Positions 1 to 10,705 of a DNA stretch of 64,000 nt are shown here, piece after piece (position 1 is the stretch's first letter; every line of letters begins with the position of its first letter). The notes beneath the pieces are model-generated. The model ran no database searches and was not told the DNA's origin. It saw only the letters and a program-made list of their open reading frames with translations. This DNA comes from Auriscalpium vulgare (lineage: Eukaryota > Basidiomycota > Agaricomycetes > Russulales > Auriscalpiaceae). The position numbers and the translations under genes are program-made. The DNA is taken from contig JAHBBC010000028.1 in the NCBI GenBank assembly GCA_019915015.1, positions 62,001-126,000 of the forward strand, read 5' to 3'.

Positions 1-327
1 AGCTCCGACGCGTCGTAGAGAGCTTCCCGGGCCAGCGCCTTCCACTCAGGACGGCCGTGCGCCCGGTAGATCGCGCGGAAATCCACGATGATTTCTGCGA
101 GTCGCGCCTCGACGTTCGGATAGGCGTGGCCGAAAGCCTGACGAAAAGTGGATCAGTCGCAATGTCGCGCAGAAGATCGCAAGGTTACTCACAATTGCCT
201 TGGCCATGTTGCGCACCCATTGGAGTTGTTCGGCGGCGCTTGCGTCGGCCGACCACTGATTGAAGACGCGTTCGAGTTGGCGAACAACGCTATCGTCGGA
301 GAGTCGGCGAGGAGTAGGGGCGGACAT
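1..327 (-). CDS. Hypothetical protein, 5' part (runs off left edge)
   Basis: The ATG is at 327 and the protein begins MSAPTPRRLSDDSVV. A GT-AG intron of 55 nt (192-138, donor GTGAGT) joins exon 1 to exon 2 in phase 0, and exon 2 stays open to base 1. The visible part is about 90 residues, rich in Ala, Arg and Glu, and probably helical, with no motif I recognise. The clean intron and the open frame after it support a real gene. Its function cannot be given from this N-terminal piece. Confidence 0.55.
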
Positions 328-2149
328 GTTTCGATGAAGCGCCAGAGGTAGGAAGGCAGGAGAATGATGCCTCCGACTCGCGATCGCACGCCTTTTATGC
401 GATTCCGGCGCCCCCATTGTGCCCTTGCGACTTGTTCGACTTCGTCAAATTTTGCGATCGCGCCCTTGTGCTGCCTGCGACGTGCCGACGAATACCGGAC
501 TCCGACCACACGTCTCCGCCTCACCTGCGATCGCCTTTGGTAGCCAAGTACACCTTCCCGGCTGCATGACGCGCCGCGCCTAGCCCATGACATCACCACG
601 GCGCCTACGTCTTCATCCAGTATCGACCCTTCCTGCGACAACCCTCCAGACTCGCACGATCGCCTCCGACCTGGGACTTTTCCGCCGACCTCGCCCGCCG
701 CAGTCATCCGATCCCGACCGACCCCGCTAATCGCTTCCGACATGCCCGCTATGCGTCTTCGACTCCCCCGCCATTCAATTCGCTTTCCGACTACTCCCGT
801 ACGACTGCATCGCCTCGACGCACTGACCGTGGACGGTCAGGTTCTCAGTGAGGAGGAGGTGACAAGCCCCGTCCCGCGCTGGGAGGGGATCTCGACTGTC
901 TTTTCGCATTTTCGACCAAGTCCTCGGTCACGTGACCTCGGCCTTCCTGCGCCACGATCGGAACGCCCCGCCGACTCCCACGCTGCTCGCACCACGCGCC
1001 CCCAGTCGCCACACGCTCGCCAGCACAGCATTTCCCACGCCCGTCACGACGCATCAGATTTCCATCAGACTCGCACAGCCTGGTCGCACGACAGCCACGC
1101 TCGGCGCTACGCAGCTCCGGAGCTCTCACGCCATCCGAGTACCGCCTCAGTCGCTCATTGTCCGCTTGCCCATTGTCCGCCACACGAGTCCGACTACCCC
1201 GACGTCCTCCGATTCAGTGCTACCAACTCGCCCGCTTCCCTCCGATGCGCCCTAGCGCCTTACGACCCGCGCTACGCCCCCGCAGTCACGACGCGACTTG
1301 CGATCGACACATGACCCAGTCGCGACCGCGTCGAGAGTGGTGCACTTCGCACGTTCGCAATCGGAAAGGCGCAGCCTCGTGCCCACATCATCGGACCACC
1401 GCTATCGCGCTCGATATGGCGCGCATTGTCCGTTCCCGCGCTCCCCGACGCTGTTTCCCACAGTCGACGACAGAGAGGATCGTTTCCCGCGCCGCCTCCT
1501 TTGTCCTTTGACAGCGCTGATCGCTCGCTCGACACCGTTCCCCGCCTCGCTCCTCGTCGTCTGACCGGCGCATGACCTCTACTCATTGTTCGTATTATTT
1601 CATATGACGCCGCTATCTTGTTTTCTTTGTCTTTTCCGATGTCTCCGTACTTACTCGATCGGACACGCACTGTACTCGTCGCAACGTATAAATAGTCGTC
1701 GGATACTCTGCGAAATGCAAGTTACGTTCCCCCCTCATCGCTCCGAGCACAAGTCGTGCACTCTCGCCCTCGTCGTATCGTATAGCGGTCAACATCGGTT
1801 GACTGCTCTCGCGCCTCAGCCTCAGCCATCGCCTTAGCCTTTGTTCTCGCTTCCCGTCTTATCGCCCTCATCTTGTTCCATCGTTGTTGCCCCTTTGCCC
1901 GAGTCCTCGATCGCAGTCGCGTCGCAGCCTTCCGACGTCGTACGTCGAAGCCTCGCTTTCCGATCGGTCGGAGAGTCGATCGATCTCCTCGTCGCTGCTG
2001 CGCTCTCGATCGGATCGCTGTACGATTGATCGGAGACGGTCGTCGCTTACTCCGGGACTCCTGACGCTCGCTCGCACACACACCGACATCTCTGCAGCGC
2101 TCTAGGGATTGGTGCTACGTTACGCATTCCGCCCTACTACCTGGTTGTG
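328..2149. other. No convincing gene; C-rich intergenic DNA
   Basis: This is pyrimidine-biased sequence with many repeats of TCG, CGAC and CTCG. Open frames occur on both strands, but they are Arg/Ser/Pro-rich and look like composition artefacts. It is upstream of the gene that starts at 327. No promoter motif stands out. Confidence 0.5.
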
Positions 2150-3423
2150 TCCATCACCGTCCACTTAGCCCTGGATGGGAAGCTCGATTGCATCGTTTGG
2201 CCAAGGCCCATGCCTCACAGTATACTAGTAGAGGATTTCGTACCTTTCTGGGAGCAACATCTCTGCGCGAGTGTGATTCAATTGCACGTTCTTGTTCAGC
2301 CGTCAGCGTCACTCGATATTCCACGCCGTCGACATGGCCGCGGAACTGCCTCAAGCTTTATGCATGCGTCACCACTGCAACTGTTGAAAGCTTGAGGATA
2401 GGGACAGGCTCTGCAATGTCGAAGACGAGACGCCCTGGCAGTGGGATCCGCCTCCGGGCAGGTTGGGTTGCATGGTGAAACTTGGCGTCCTCCTAAGCCT
2501 CCAGCTGCCACCTGCGCCGCGCATACTGTGTAGGGGGGACATCCAATTCCGCGCGACTTGTCAATATTGAGGGTCGACGAGCGGTCGTATGCGAGGCTTG
2601 AAGTTCAACTCAAGTTGTTTCCCCTGGTCCGATGTCGGTAGTTGCCGCAGCCGTGGGAACGATGCCGTGGGCGACGTCAGTCAGCCTCTTAGGCTTTCTG
2701 CCTTTTACTTTACCTGGTCAGACCCGTCCTCTCGTCTCTCTAGTCTTGAACATTTGAAGGCCGTAAATTCCTGGAAAACAACCTGAAGCCAAAGAGCGAT
2801 CATTGGCATAGCCAAGGCGCGCCGCTCCACTCACCGAGATCGAGCCCAAGAGCGTTTGATCAACTAGGTGGACAACGAAATCGACAGGATGCGTTGAGGA
2901 GGGTGACAAGAGCCTTCAGGACGTGAGCCGCAAGTTGCTGGATCACCTCGCGCTCGTCGACTTGCAGGACGCGATCAGCACGAAGCTCGAGCACTACTGA
3001 TGTGTTCTTGCAGCGATGCTGATACTCATACTATCGAAAGCCTGAAGACTACCTCCTGCATTTTCAGCAACGCCTCACTTGCCCGATGACTAGTACTGTC
3101 GCGAACTCGTTGCCCGACTTCTTGCTCGTTTCGTTCGGCCGGAAACTAAATACGTTAGTATCTCCTCGCATCACATTCCGAACTCTTTCTGACCGTTGCG
3201 CTAGAGCATCGACATGCACACCTGAGAGGCTCATCACGCATCTCCGACCCTCCGCACGTTCGTCGAACGCGTGTATGCGCATCAAAGCAGCGTCGGGCTG
3301 CTTGCGGCACATGTATGGGCGTGGCCGGCTTGTGCTGGCGCCGTAGGGCACACGGGGAAACTCTTCAGAAAGCTTCGAAGCTAAGCAGATCGTGCTTCAC
3401 TCGTAACTGATACCCTCGTCACA
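2150..3423. other. Decayed outer part of the inverted-repeat arm
   Basis: Segments 2150-2520 and 3064-3410 match 46280-46645 and 45300-45590 in inverted orientation. About 2890-3030 matches part of the frame at 45623-45985, but here it is interrupted. No intact gene is visible on this side. Confidence 0.5.
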
Positions 3424-3424
3424 G

Positions 3425-3913
3425 TCACCACCACGCGCCGGCGCCTGCCGGCGTGAGCGTTATGGTCTCGGGCGGGCGAATTTCTCCGTCACGTCGCTCG
3501 TCGTACAAGAACGAGATGCCGCAGAGATGGTTCAGGTTCTGGGGTACGCCCTCGCCGCCCGCGATAACAAACAAAGTCCGCCGCGGGGTAGGTGCAACAG
3601 TGGCGGGCAGCGCAAGAGAGGCCGTCGTGGGTGAGAGCCGTCGAGCGAGAGCCGTCGGAGTCCTGCCAGTGCGCACGAACTTGAATGGCGCGGCTGGGGC
3701 GCAACATACAGGTGCGCGTTGATTGCAGGCTGGTGGGCGGGGTGCAGTGGCGTAGGCAAGGGGTGGACAGCGTTTTGGGCGGGACGATACCGGAGAAATA
3801 TCAATGGACAGGAAACGCGGACATCCGAGTCCGAGTTGTTTCACGGTCAGCGTGGCGGCATGTATTATCATATGGCGGGCCGCGGTAGTCTCCCTGAGAG
3901 TAGACAGAATCAA
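3425..3913 (-). CDS. Hypothetical 162-aa frame conserved in both arms
   Basis: An open frame of 162 codons downstream of the coiled-coil gene. It is Ala/Pro/Arg-rich with no recognised domain. The same frame occurs in the right arm from 43129, where it is cut after the Cys-Gly-Ile-Ser near its C-terminus by the DNA transposon at 43531. The 3' end here is the intact target site of that transposon. Conservation may only reflect recent duplication, so coding status is doubtful. Confidence 0.25.
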   Translation of the reverse strand: MILSTLRETTAARHMIIHAATLTVKQLGLGCPRFLSIDISPVSSRPKRCPPLAYATAPRPPACNQRAPVCCAPAAPFKFVRTGRTPTALARRLSPTTASLALPATVAPTPRRTLFVIAGGEGVPQNLNHLCGISFLYDERRDGEIRPPETITLTPAGAGAWW

Positions 3914-3993
3914 GCCAGGCTGAGAATCAAACTAAGTTTCTTGACGCGTCAGATTTTGCAATAGTCAACGAACAACATGCGAGTACTCCATAG

Positions 3994-5631
3994 CTACTTG
4001 GCCTTGCCCATGGCCTTCAAATCTTCCTTTGCCTCACGCTCGCGAACCTTCCATTCCTCGACCTCAACCTTCAAATCTTCCTTTGCCTCACGCTCGCGAA
4101 CCTTCCATTCCTCGACCTCGACCTTCAGTTCATCGCTGCGCTTCTGCAAGTTTTCGATCTTCTCCTCCAAGAACGCCCTCAGCTCTGCAAAGCTTGTGTT
4201 CATAGCGTCCTCCTGATTCTGTAAGGCCGCATCCGCCCGCTGCCGCTCCTGATCTATCAGCTGCCCTGTCCGCTGCCGCTCCTGATCTAACCGCTGCCGC
4301 TCCTGAGCTGTTCGCTGCTGCTCTGCCTTCAGCTGTTCCTTGGAATGATCCACCTCCCTCTGCATCTTCTCCTCCGCCTTCTGTCGCTCCTCCTTTAAGT
4401 CCTTGGCTGCTTTATCCCGCTCCTTGTCCGCTTTATCCCGCTCCTTGTCCGCTTTATCCCGCTCCTGATCCGTCCGCTGACGCTCCTCCTTTAGCCGTTC
4501 CTTCAACGCATCCAGCTCCCCCTGCATCTTCTCCTCTGCCCGCTGCCGGTCTTCCGCTGCTATCTTCCGCTCGTCCTTGAGCTCCTTGTCCGCCTTATCA
4601 CGCTCCTCCTTGAGCTGCTGTGCTGCCTTGATCTGCTCTTCGAGCCGTATCTGTGCCTCCAACTCTCCAGCTGCCAAGGCCCGAGCTTTGGACGACGGCG
4701 ACCTGGGCACCCTAGCCGCGGGAGAGTTCGACCGCATGGAGACCGAGGGCTTGTTCTTGCCGGCGTCGAACGCGTGCATCCCATGCGGAGTGCTGGACAC
4801 AGCATCGGTGAAGGATGGGACGGACGCCTCTTGGGAGGACGTGTCGGACTGTGAATGGGTGGGAGAAGCTGGGACCGGGCCAGCGGAGAAGACATCTCCG
4901 CGCGAGCTGCGGCGAGACCGAGCACGGGAGGGGGAAGGTGCGGCAGCGGAGGTGGAGGTGAGGTCCTTGTTCGCGCTGTCCTGGGAGAGGGAGAGCGGGG
5001 CATCGAAGGCGGAGGTGAGGTCCATGTCCGCGCTGCCTTGGGAGAGGGAGAGCGGGGCATCGGAGGCGGAGGTGACGTCCATGTCCACACTGCCCTGGGA
5101 GAGGGAGTGCGTGGCATTGGAGGCGGAGGGAAGGCCCATGTCCGTACTGCCTTGGGAGAGAGATGGCGAGGGAGATGAGACCAGGGACATAATGTTTTGC
5201 GGTCGGGACCCGGCCTCGCGGCTGGGCAGTACCGGTTGGTTGATCATGGGGTCATCAGTGGGTCGAAGGGATATGTCGGCCCTGCTGAAGACGCTGGCAG
5301 GGTGCTGGTGAAGAGAGCTGTCCGCGCCGGCGTAGCTGTCGTCAGGTGCCGACCTGACGGCGAGAGTCTTAAGAGAGCCGCCGGTGGTGTTCGTGTTGAA
5401 GCTGCTTTCTGGTGAGGAGTTAAACGTTTGTGCGGCGAAGGGTACAGAATCGCCGTCGAATTCTTCGTCGCTGCCCTCTGTCGAGTAGGACATTTGTGCA
5501 GCGAGAGGGGAGGCGACAAGTGTGTTGCGTGCGTGGGCGCGACGACGGGGAGAGCGGTGTTTTGGACGTGCAGGGGCGTAGGGCAAGAGATGCGGTGCGA
5601 TAGCGTAGACAGATTTCTGAGCGGGACGCAT
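3994..5631 (-). CDS. Coiled-coil protein, 545 aa (copy 1)
   Basis: A single open frame with no obvious intron. Residues 1-290 are low-complexity and Ser/Pro/Asp-rich, with a tandem repeat containing SLSQGS. Residues from about 300 to the end form a long charged coiled coil with repeats such as QLKEERDKADKE and ERQRTDQE, ending in MGKAK. A repeat near the C-terminus (VEEWKVREREAKEDLK) is duplicated here but single in copy 3. A TATAAAT box abuts the first ATG, so translation may really begin at the second Met (5493, MSYSTEGSDEE). Family members lie at 8411-9793 and, split by a retrotransposon, at 26845-27503 plus 41941-43048. I do not recognise a function. Confidence 0.65.
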   Translation of the reverse strand: MRPAQKSVYAIAPHLLPYAPARPKHRSPRRRAHARNTLVASPLAAQMSYSTEGSDEEFDGDSVPFAAQTFNSSPESSFNTNTTGGSLKTLAVRSAPDDSYAGADSSLHQHPASVFSRADISLRPTDDPMINQPVLPSREAGSRPQNIMSLVSSPSPSLSQGSTDMGLPSASNATHSLSQGSVDMDVTSASDAPLSLSQGSADMDLTSAFDAPLSLSQDSANKDLTSTSAAAPSPSRARSRRSSRGDVFSAGPVPASPTHSQSDTSSQEASVPSFTDAVSSTPHGMHAFDAGKNKPSVSMRSNSPAARVPRSPSSKARALAAGELEAQIRLEEQIKAAQQLKEERDKADKELKDERKIAAEDRQRAEEKMQGELDALKERLKEERQRTDQERDKADKERDKADKERDKAAKDLKEERQKAEEKMQREVDHSKEQLKAEQQRTAQERQRLDQERQRTGQLIDQERQRADAALQNQEDAMNTSFAELRAFLEEKIENLQKRSDELKVEVEEWKVREREAKEDLKVEVEEWKVREREAKEDLKAMGKAK

Positions 5632-5704
5632 ATTTATACCAGAGGAAGATCGATAGAGAGAAAGCGCGGTTGCTCGTGGCCTACACGAGTCGTGGACCTT
5701 CCAT

Positions 5705-5728
5705 CGCGTTTATTACATAATATACGCG
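5705..5728. promoter_or_regulatory. 24-bp imperfect palindrome in coiled-coil gene promoter
   Basis: The element runs CGCGT, TTATTACATAATAT, ACGCG and is nearly its own reverse complement around TTACATAA. It lies about 75 bp upstream of the coiled-coil ATG. The same element occurs upstream of the other two copies (8312-8335 and 26748-26771). It is a plausible site for a dimeric regulator; TTACATAA resembles bZIP half-site arrangements, but that link is an inference. Confidence 0.5.
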
Positions 5729-5771
5729 GTTTTGCAGTCGCGCGACGCGACTCGCGTTAATCCGTTGTCCA

Positions 5772-6338
5772 ACCACGATGACCAACGCAAATGTGCCCAC
5801 CATCATATCTCACGATGAGCACAGGATCTCAAGCTCATACGCACAGTAAGTTTTTACATCGGCGAAACGCGTCCGGACCGCACAGGACGAGCATTCGCTT
5901 TTCGCGCCATGGCACCGACGCTCCCGCTCCTTGTGAACGACTTCCGAGCCATCCTGGCAACGGGGAAACCATCAGCATCTTATGATTCACCGATTGGCGT
6001 CGGATTTTTCCGCATGGGTCTCCAGGAACTCGCTCAGCGCGTGCGTCGTATGCGGCGCCGAGTCCGTGTCTGGGATAAGTACTACATGTTGTACAGGCGA
6101 TTATCTGTGGTGGTGTGGAAGGAAGATATCTGCTTGGGAAAGGCAGAGGACAGAGGGCAGGGGAGCAACGCGGGCTTCAACCAACGGTGGCGGTCTTTGC
6201 AACGACCTCACGCATAACCGCCATGGCGTAAGGACCCTGTGTGATCCATCTATCACCGGAAGCTGATTCGTAGAGCTCGCACGCGTGAAATACATGCGCA
6301 TGTCTTCGAGTGCAGCTCCTATGATAGTATAACCATGC
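5772..6338. other. Fragments divergent from coiled-coil copy 1
   Basis: A short frame starting at 5778 (MTNAN) is read away from the coiled-coil gene and resembles the start of the small gene at 8265-8056. A GT-AG intron may follow. Bases about 6000-6210 match part of the coiled-coil gene at 51578-52024 in decayed form. No complete gene is visible. Confidence 0.4.
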
Positions 6339-7929
6339 CTACAGGCGGGCAGATGGTATTCCGGAAATAAATCCTCCGCCATCGAGCACCAGGTGCGCGC
6401 CTGTCACGTATGCGGCGGCGGGGCTCGCAAGGAACAACGCTGCAGACGCAGTCAGTTGGCAGGAACTAGACGGACACATGAGTGGCCACGCACCAACGCC
6501 AGCCATGTCGGTGGACTCTCCGACGCGGCCTGCATGTGGGTGAGTCCATTGTCTCAATCCGCGGTATGGCGGGAAGCAAACGCACCCCACGGGTGGCCCT
6601 CGGCCATCTTGTCGGCACTGCCGGCCTGCTTGAATCCAAAAGCCGTCATCTTGGACGGGAACACGCTGTGCGGATCATGAATTACAGCGCGTGTGCGCAC
6701 GGTGAGACGTACCCCGGACAAATCGCATTAACGCTGTGGCGCGGTGAGTAACGCGCAACAGGAAGTCGATATAGATCCGCACGTACGTGATGAATCTTGG
6801 GCCGAGCGTAACGGCAAGTTGGGAAGTCAGATGGTTCACTGGTGGCACAGTCAGCACCGCGGGTAGTGTGCGCAATGGCGAAACTCGCACCGGCTGCTTT
6901 ACTCGTGTTATCTAGCTCATGCAACACATGTCAGTCTTATGAGAAGACAGTACAACAGACAGAGAAGCCCACTTACAGCTCCATAGACCGCTCCCAGCGC
7001 TTGCGACTTTTTGGACTCTGCGTTGGGGGAGAAGCCTGCGATTGACGATATGTTGATGACGTGGCCGGGTTCACGATTGGTAGAATCCTTAGCGAGCAAC
7101 TCTGTGAGGCTGAAATGCTGGTATGTGAGACCGGTAAGTCGATTGTTTGCCACTTGGATGTATTTACCCGGCGGTGACTGGGCAATGATAGCGTGTCAAA
7201 GGTTAGCGCAGCGACAGCTTGAACACGGATACGCGCACCGTAGAAGATGCTCTTCACATTGAGGGCAAGCAAACGGTCCCAGCCCTCCTTTTCGGGGAAG
7301 CTGACGTCGACGGACACATGAGCATCTCGCGCAGAAACTGGTAGAAACACGCACTCGTTGTACGGGGCACCCCACGCCATGCCGGAGTTATTAACTAGTA
7401 TGTGAATTTTGCTCTCCTTCTGCTTGATAGCTTCCACGAGCTTTTCGCAGCCGTCTTTCGACTGCCGACACATTCCTCGGTGAGCTTCGGCGGGAACACA
7501 GCCATCAGGTACCCACTCCGATGTCGGCAACAATATACTCGACGCTGCCAGGGCCTTCATTGTTCAAACGGGCCGCAACCTGAAGACAAAGACGGTCAAA
7601 GGTGGTTCGAGTTGGCGAAGAAGCAAGCGGAACAGTCCGCACGGCTCACCTCCTTGAGCTGCTTCTCCTTTCGAGACGCGATGTACACCTTGGCGCCGTT
7701 GTGCACGTACGCGGACGCAATCATGGTGCCAATTCCAGACCCTCCCCCGGTGACCACGGCTGCCAAACTCGTTCAGCAACTCGATGTTATTTGAGGCCAA
7801 CTTCGTGCACGCACCAATCTTGCCCTTAACGTTGAACAGGCTTGGAATGCTGAGTTCTGTTGTGTATGGCGCATGTTAGCAATTCAAGCGAAACTAATTG
7901 CGCAAAATTTCACCTGAGTTGCTCGACAT
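6339..7929 (-). CDS. Short-chain dehydrogenase/reductase (SDR), multi-intron
   Basis: NAD(P)-dependent oxidoreductase family. The ATG is at 7929 (MSSNSELSIP) and the stop at 6341-6339. Joining GT-AG exons gives about 300 aa with the Rossmann motif TGGGSGIG near the N-terminus, then HILVNNSGMAWGAP (NNAG-type), LNVKSIFYG, VINISSIAGF, NTSKAAVNHLTSQLAV and FITVNAICPG, ending YVTGAHLVLDGGGF. These motifs in this order are diagnostic of classical SDRs, closest in style to fungal 3-oxoacyl reductase-like members. The residue four before the catalytic Lys, normally Tyr, is Asp here (codon GAT). That makes ordinary catalysis doubtful unless splicing differs. The right-arm copy (24739-26174) has a nonsense codon and a frameshift. 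The substrate is unknown. Confidence 0.8.
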
Positions 7930-8055
7930 AGTGGTGGTAATGGTTAACGCTGCTGTGCGGGGAGGGCACACCGGCCCGGGTGATGTAGTTGCCGGTGCCG
8001 TGCTCTCATCATGCATCATTTCTCGGATTTTGACCGTCATCTTTTGTGGCAATAA

Positions 8056-8265
8056 TCATGAGTAATATTGCTCGGTGAGCGCGTCGCGCAGACTTGCTGA
8101 ATCAGAACGTGCTGAAGCCTCGCTACTTAGTACCAAGTGACACGTGCACTGGGTGGCTGGCTTTGCGAAGAGCGCTGCGGTCGTCTCGCCGGTGTAGAGA
8201 CTCACTGTGAGCTTGAGATCCTGCAGCTCAGCATGAGATGTGGTGAGCAAGTTTGCGTTGGTCAT
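8056..8265 (-). CDS. Small hypothetical protein divergent from coiled-coil copy 2
   Basis: A 69-codon frame beginning MTNANLLTTSHAELQDLKLTV. Its start is about 146 bp from the ATG of the coiled-coil gene at 8411, so the two share a divergent promoter. Related starts occur at 24392 (plus) and 5778 (plus). In those, a GTGAGT or GTAAGT donor after about 20 codons suggests the real product is spliced and this frame reads into the intron. No function is recognised. Confidence 0.3.
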   Translation of the reverse strand: MTNANLLTTSHAELQDLKLTVSLYTGETTAALFAKPATQCTCHLVLSSEASARSDSASLRDALTEQYYS

Positions 8266-8311
8266 GTTGATTGGACAATTGGATCAACGCGAGTCGCGTT
8301 CAGTGCGAAAC

Positions 8312-8335
8312 CGCGTATATTATGTAATAAACGCG
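8312..8335. promoter_or_regulatory. 24-bp imperfect palindrome in coiled-coil copy 2 promoter
   Basis: The same CGCGT...ACGCG palindrome as at 5705-5728, in inverted orientation, about 75 bp upstream of the ATG at 8411. Conservation beside otherwise diverged sequence supports a regulatory role. Confidence 0.5.
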
Positions 8336-8410
8336 AGGTCCACGACTCGTGTTTGACTCGTGTACTAGCCACGAGCACCTTCTCTCTATCGATTTTCCTC
8401 TCGTATACAT

Positions 8411-9793
8411 ATGCGTCCTACTCAGAAATCTGTCTACGCTATCGCACCGCATCTCTTGCCCTCAAAACACCGCTCTCCCCGTCGCCGCGCTCGGGCCCAC
8501 GCGTGCAACACACATGTCCCCTCCCCTCTCGCTGCACAAAAGCCCTACTCAACAGAGGGCAGCGACGAGGACACCGATGGACCTTTTGTGCCTCTCGACG
8601 TACAAACGTCCAGCTACTCAGCAGAAGACAGCTACAACACCGCCGTCAGGTCGGCGCCTGACGACAGCTACGACGGCACAGACAGCTCTCCTCACCGAAA
8701 CCCCAGCAGCGTCTTCAGCAAGGGCGACGTATCATCTCAACCTACTGATGACACCATGACCAACCAACCTGTACCACTTCCCGGCCGCGAGGGAGGGTCC
8801 CGATCGCGAAACATTATGTCCCTGATCTCGTCTCCCCAGCCATCTCTCTCCAAAGACAGTGCGGACATGAACATCCCCTCCGCCTCGAGTGCCCCGCTTT
8901 CCCTCTCCGGCATGGACATCACCTCCGCCTCCACTTCACCGTTCTCCCTCTCCCAAGGCAGCACGAACATGGATCTCACCTCCACCTCCGCTGACCCAGC
9001 TTCCCCTTCCCGCGCCCGGTCCCGGCGCGGCGCGGACATGGATATCAACCCCACCGCCGCGGTCCCAGCTTCTCCCACCCGAACCCAGTCCGACAACTCC
9101 TCCCTAGACACGTCTGCCCCATCCTTCACCGGTGCTATGTCCAGCACTCCACAGGGATCGGAGGACGCGTTCCAGAACAAGCCCTTGGTCTCCACGCGGT
9201 CGAACTCTCCCGCGGCTAGGGTGCCCAGGTCGCCGTCATCCAAAGCTCGGGGCTTGGCAGCTGGAGAGTCGGAGGCACATATACGGCTCGAGGAGCGGAT
9301 CAAGGCAGCCCAGCAGCTCAAGGAGGAGCGAGATAGAGCAGGCAAGGAGCGGGATAAAGCAGCCAATGAGCTGAAGGCGGAGCGACGGATGGCAGCGGAG
9401 GAGCGGCAGCGGGCAGAGGAGAAGATGCAGAGGGAGGTGGAGGAGTTGAAGGAACAGCTGAAGGAGGAGCGGAAGCGGGCGGATTATGAGCGGCGGCGGG
9501 CGGATGATGAGCAGCAGCGGGCGGATGATGAGCGGCAGCGGGCGGATGATGAGCGGCAGCGGGCGGATGATGAGCGGCAGCGGGCGGATGATTTCGATGA
9601 TCGGCAGCGGGCGGCAGAGTTGCGGCAGCGGGCGGCTGACGACAGGAACGCGTTATGGGAGATGAAATTTGAGTTTTTGCGGCAGCGCAACGCTGAGTTG
9701 TGGGACGACTTGAAGGAATCGAGATTGGGCGAGCGTGAGGCCATCAAAGAGTTAGTAATAGTCCGAAAGTTGGCATCGGCCAAGGCCAAGTAG
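8411..9793 (+). CDS. Coiled-coil protein, 460 aa (copy 2)
   Basis: An intronless open frame, a paralogue of the 545-aa protein at 3994-5631. It starts MRPTQKSVYAIAPHLLP, has the same Ser/Pro-rich N-terminal half and ends ASAKAK. The coiled-coil part contains a short array of the heptad-like unit ERQRADD (about 9490-9600), present in several near-identical copies. The second Met seen in copies 1 and 3 is Lys here, so if translation starts downstream in the others, this copy must use the first ATG or another start. It is found only in the left arm; the corresponding right-arm position (about 24340) lacks it. Function is unknown. Confidence 0.65.
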   Translation: MRPTQKSVYAIAPHLLPSKHRSPRRRARAHACNTHVPSPLAAQKPYSTEGSDEDTDGPFVPLDVQTSSYSAEDSYNTAVRSAPDDSYDGTDSSPHRNPSSVFSKGDVSSQPTDDTMTNQPVPLPGREGGSRSRNIMSLISSPQPSLSKDSADMNIPSASSAPLSLSGMDITSASTSPFSLSQGSTNMDLTSTSADPASPSRARSRRGADMDINPTAAVPASPTRTQSDNSSLDTSAPSFTGAMSSTPQGSEDAFQNKPLVSTRSNSPAARVPRSPSSKARGLAAGESEAHIRLEERIKAAQQLKEERDRAGKERDKAANELKAERRMAAEERQRAEEKMQREVEELKEQLKEERKRADYERRRADDEQQRADDERQRADDERQRADDERQRADDFDDRQRAAELRQRAADDRNALWEMKFEFLRQRNAELWDDLKESRLGEREAIKELVIVRKLASAKAK

Positions 9794-10705
9794 CTACGTT
9801 GTAAAACCTGATGTTAGATAAGTAATTTTGGCGAAGCTAGTCGTCTATGTATTTGCCTAGGATCAGCATCATCTGCCGTCCGACCGAGATGAGAGGGCCA
9901 CGTAGATTCATGGAAGTATGTAAGGATAGGATAGGATAGGATTAGATGACACCTCGCAGGGGTCCCATCGAGGAACAGACTCAGCGGGGGTCCCGGGTCC
10001 GTATTCAATGCATATGCATGACCCTGACCAACCCGCCTCAAAGATGCCCAGACGACGCCGATCTTCTGCGCAAGGTCTGGCGGCCGGAGGCCCTGTAGGC
10101 TGCTGTAAACAGAATGGATGCTACCGTGAAAAGTATCGATGTACGGCTGAGGCTGTTGCTCGACCATACAGCCGACACGCCCACTCGGTTTACATGCAGG
10201 CCACCAGCCTGGAAAAGTGAGCAGCGTCGAACACGACCGGTGCCAGGGAATGAATGGCACTTACAAGTCACGCAGAATGGCAGCTCGCAAAGTACTTGGC
10301 GGAGAGAGTCAGTCGCGAGTACAGTCGGTGAAGCGTGAGGAGTGACACCTGCGCTCTCTTCCGAATGAAAGATGCTGCTACTTGAGCAGTATTTTCCTCC
10401 ACTGACATCGACAGAGATCTGCGAATCGTGAAGCAGTAAGCGTACCGATGTCTCGGCGCCGGAGGGCTCACCCACTTGTTGCAACACTCCGCCTCCGTTT
10501 CAAAAACTAGTAGGCGGTGGAGGAATAAAGGAGAAGGCAACCTTAATCGTCGGTCAATGTATAAGGGATAGCGACAGAAAAATGTGTCATCAGAAATCGC
10601 GACCAATGGCCCATGGCGCAGTGGCGGCTACATTGGCCTCTACTAACTCATGTAGCTTCTCATGGGTGTGGGCAGTTGTGAAGCTTGAGAGTCTTTTATA
10701 TAGCA
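9794..10705. other. Intergenic DNA inside left arm; no gene
   Basis: This holds 3' flanking sequence of the coiled-coil gene, a short run of GGATA repeats near 9918-9945, and from about 10300 sequence shared with 24030-24340 in the right arm. No supported coding region. Confidence 0.4.

Noticed and set aside
742..2105. Several long overlapping open frames on both strands
   Set aside because: They are dominated by Arg, Ser, Pro and Thr from CG-rich repeats, show no family motif, and overlap each other in all frames.
9918..9945. GGATA run as a telomere-like or satellite repeat
   Set aside because: Only a few units; telomeric repeats in fungi are usually TTAGGG and much longer.
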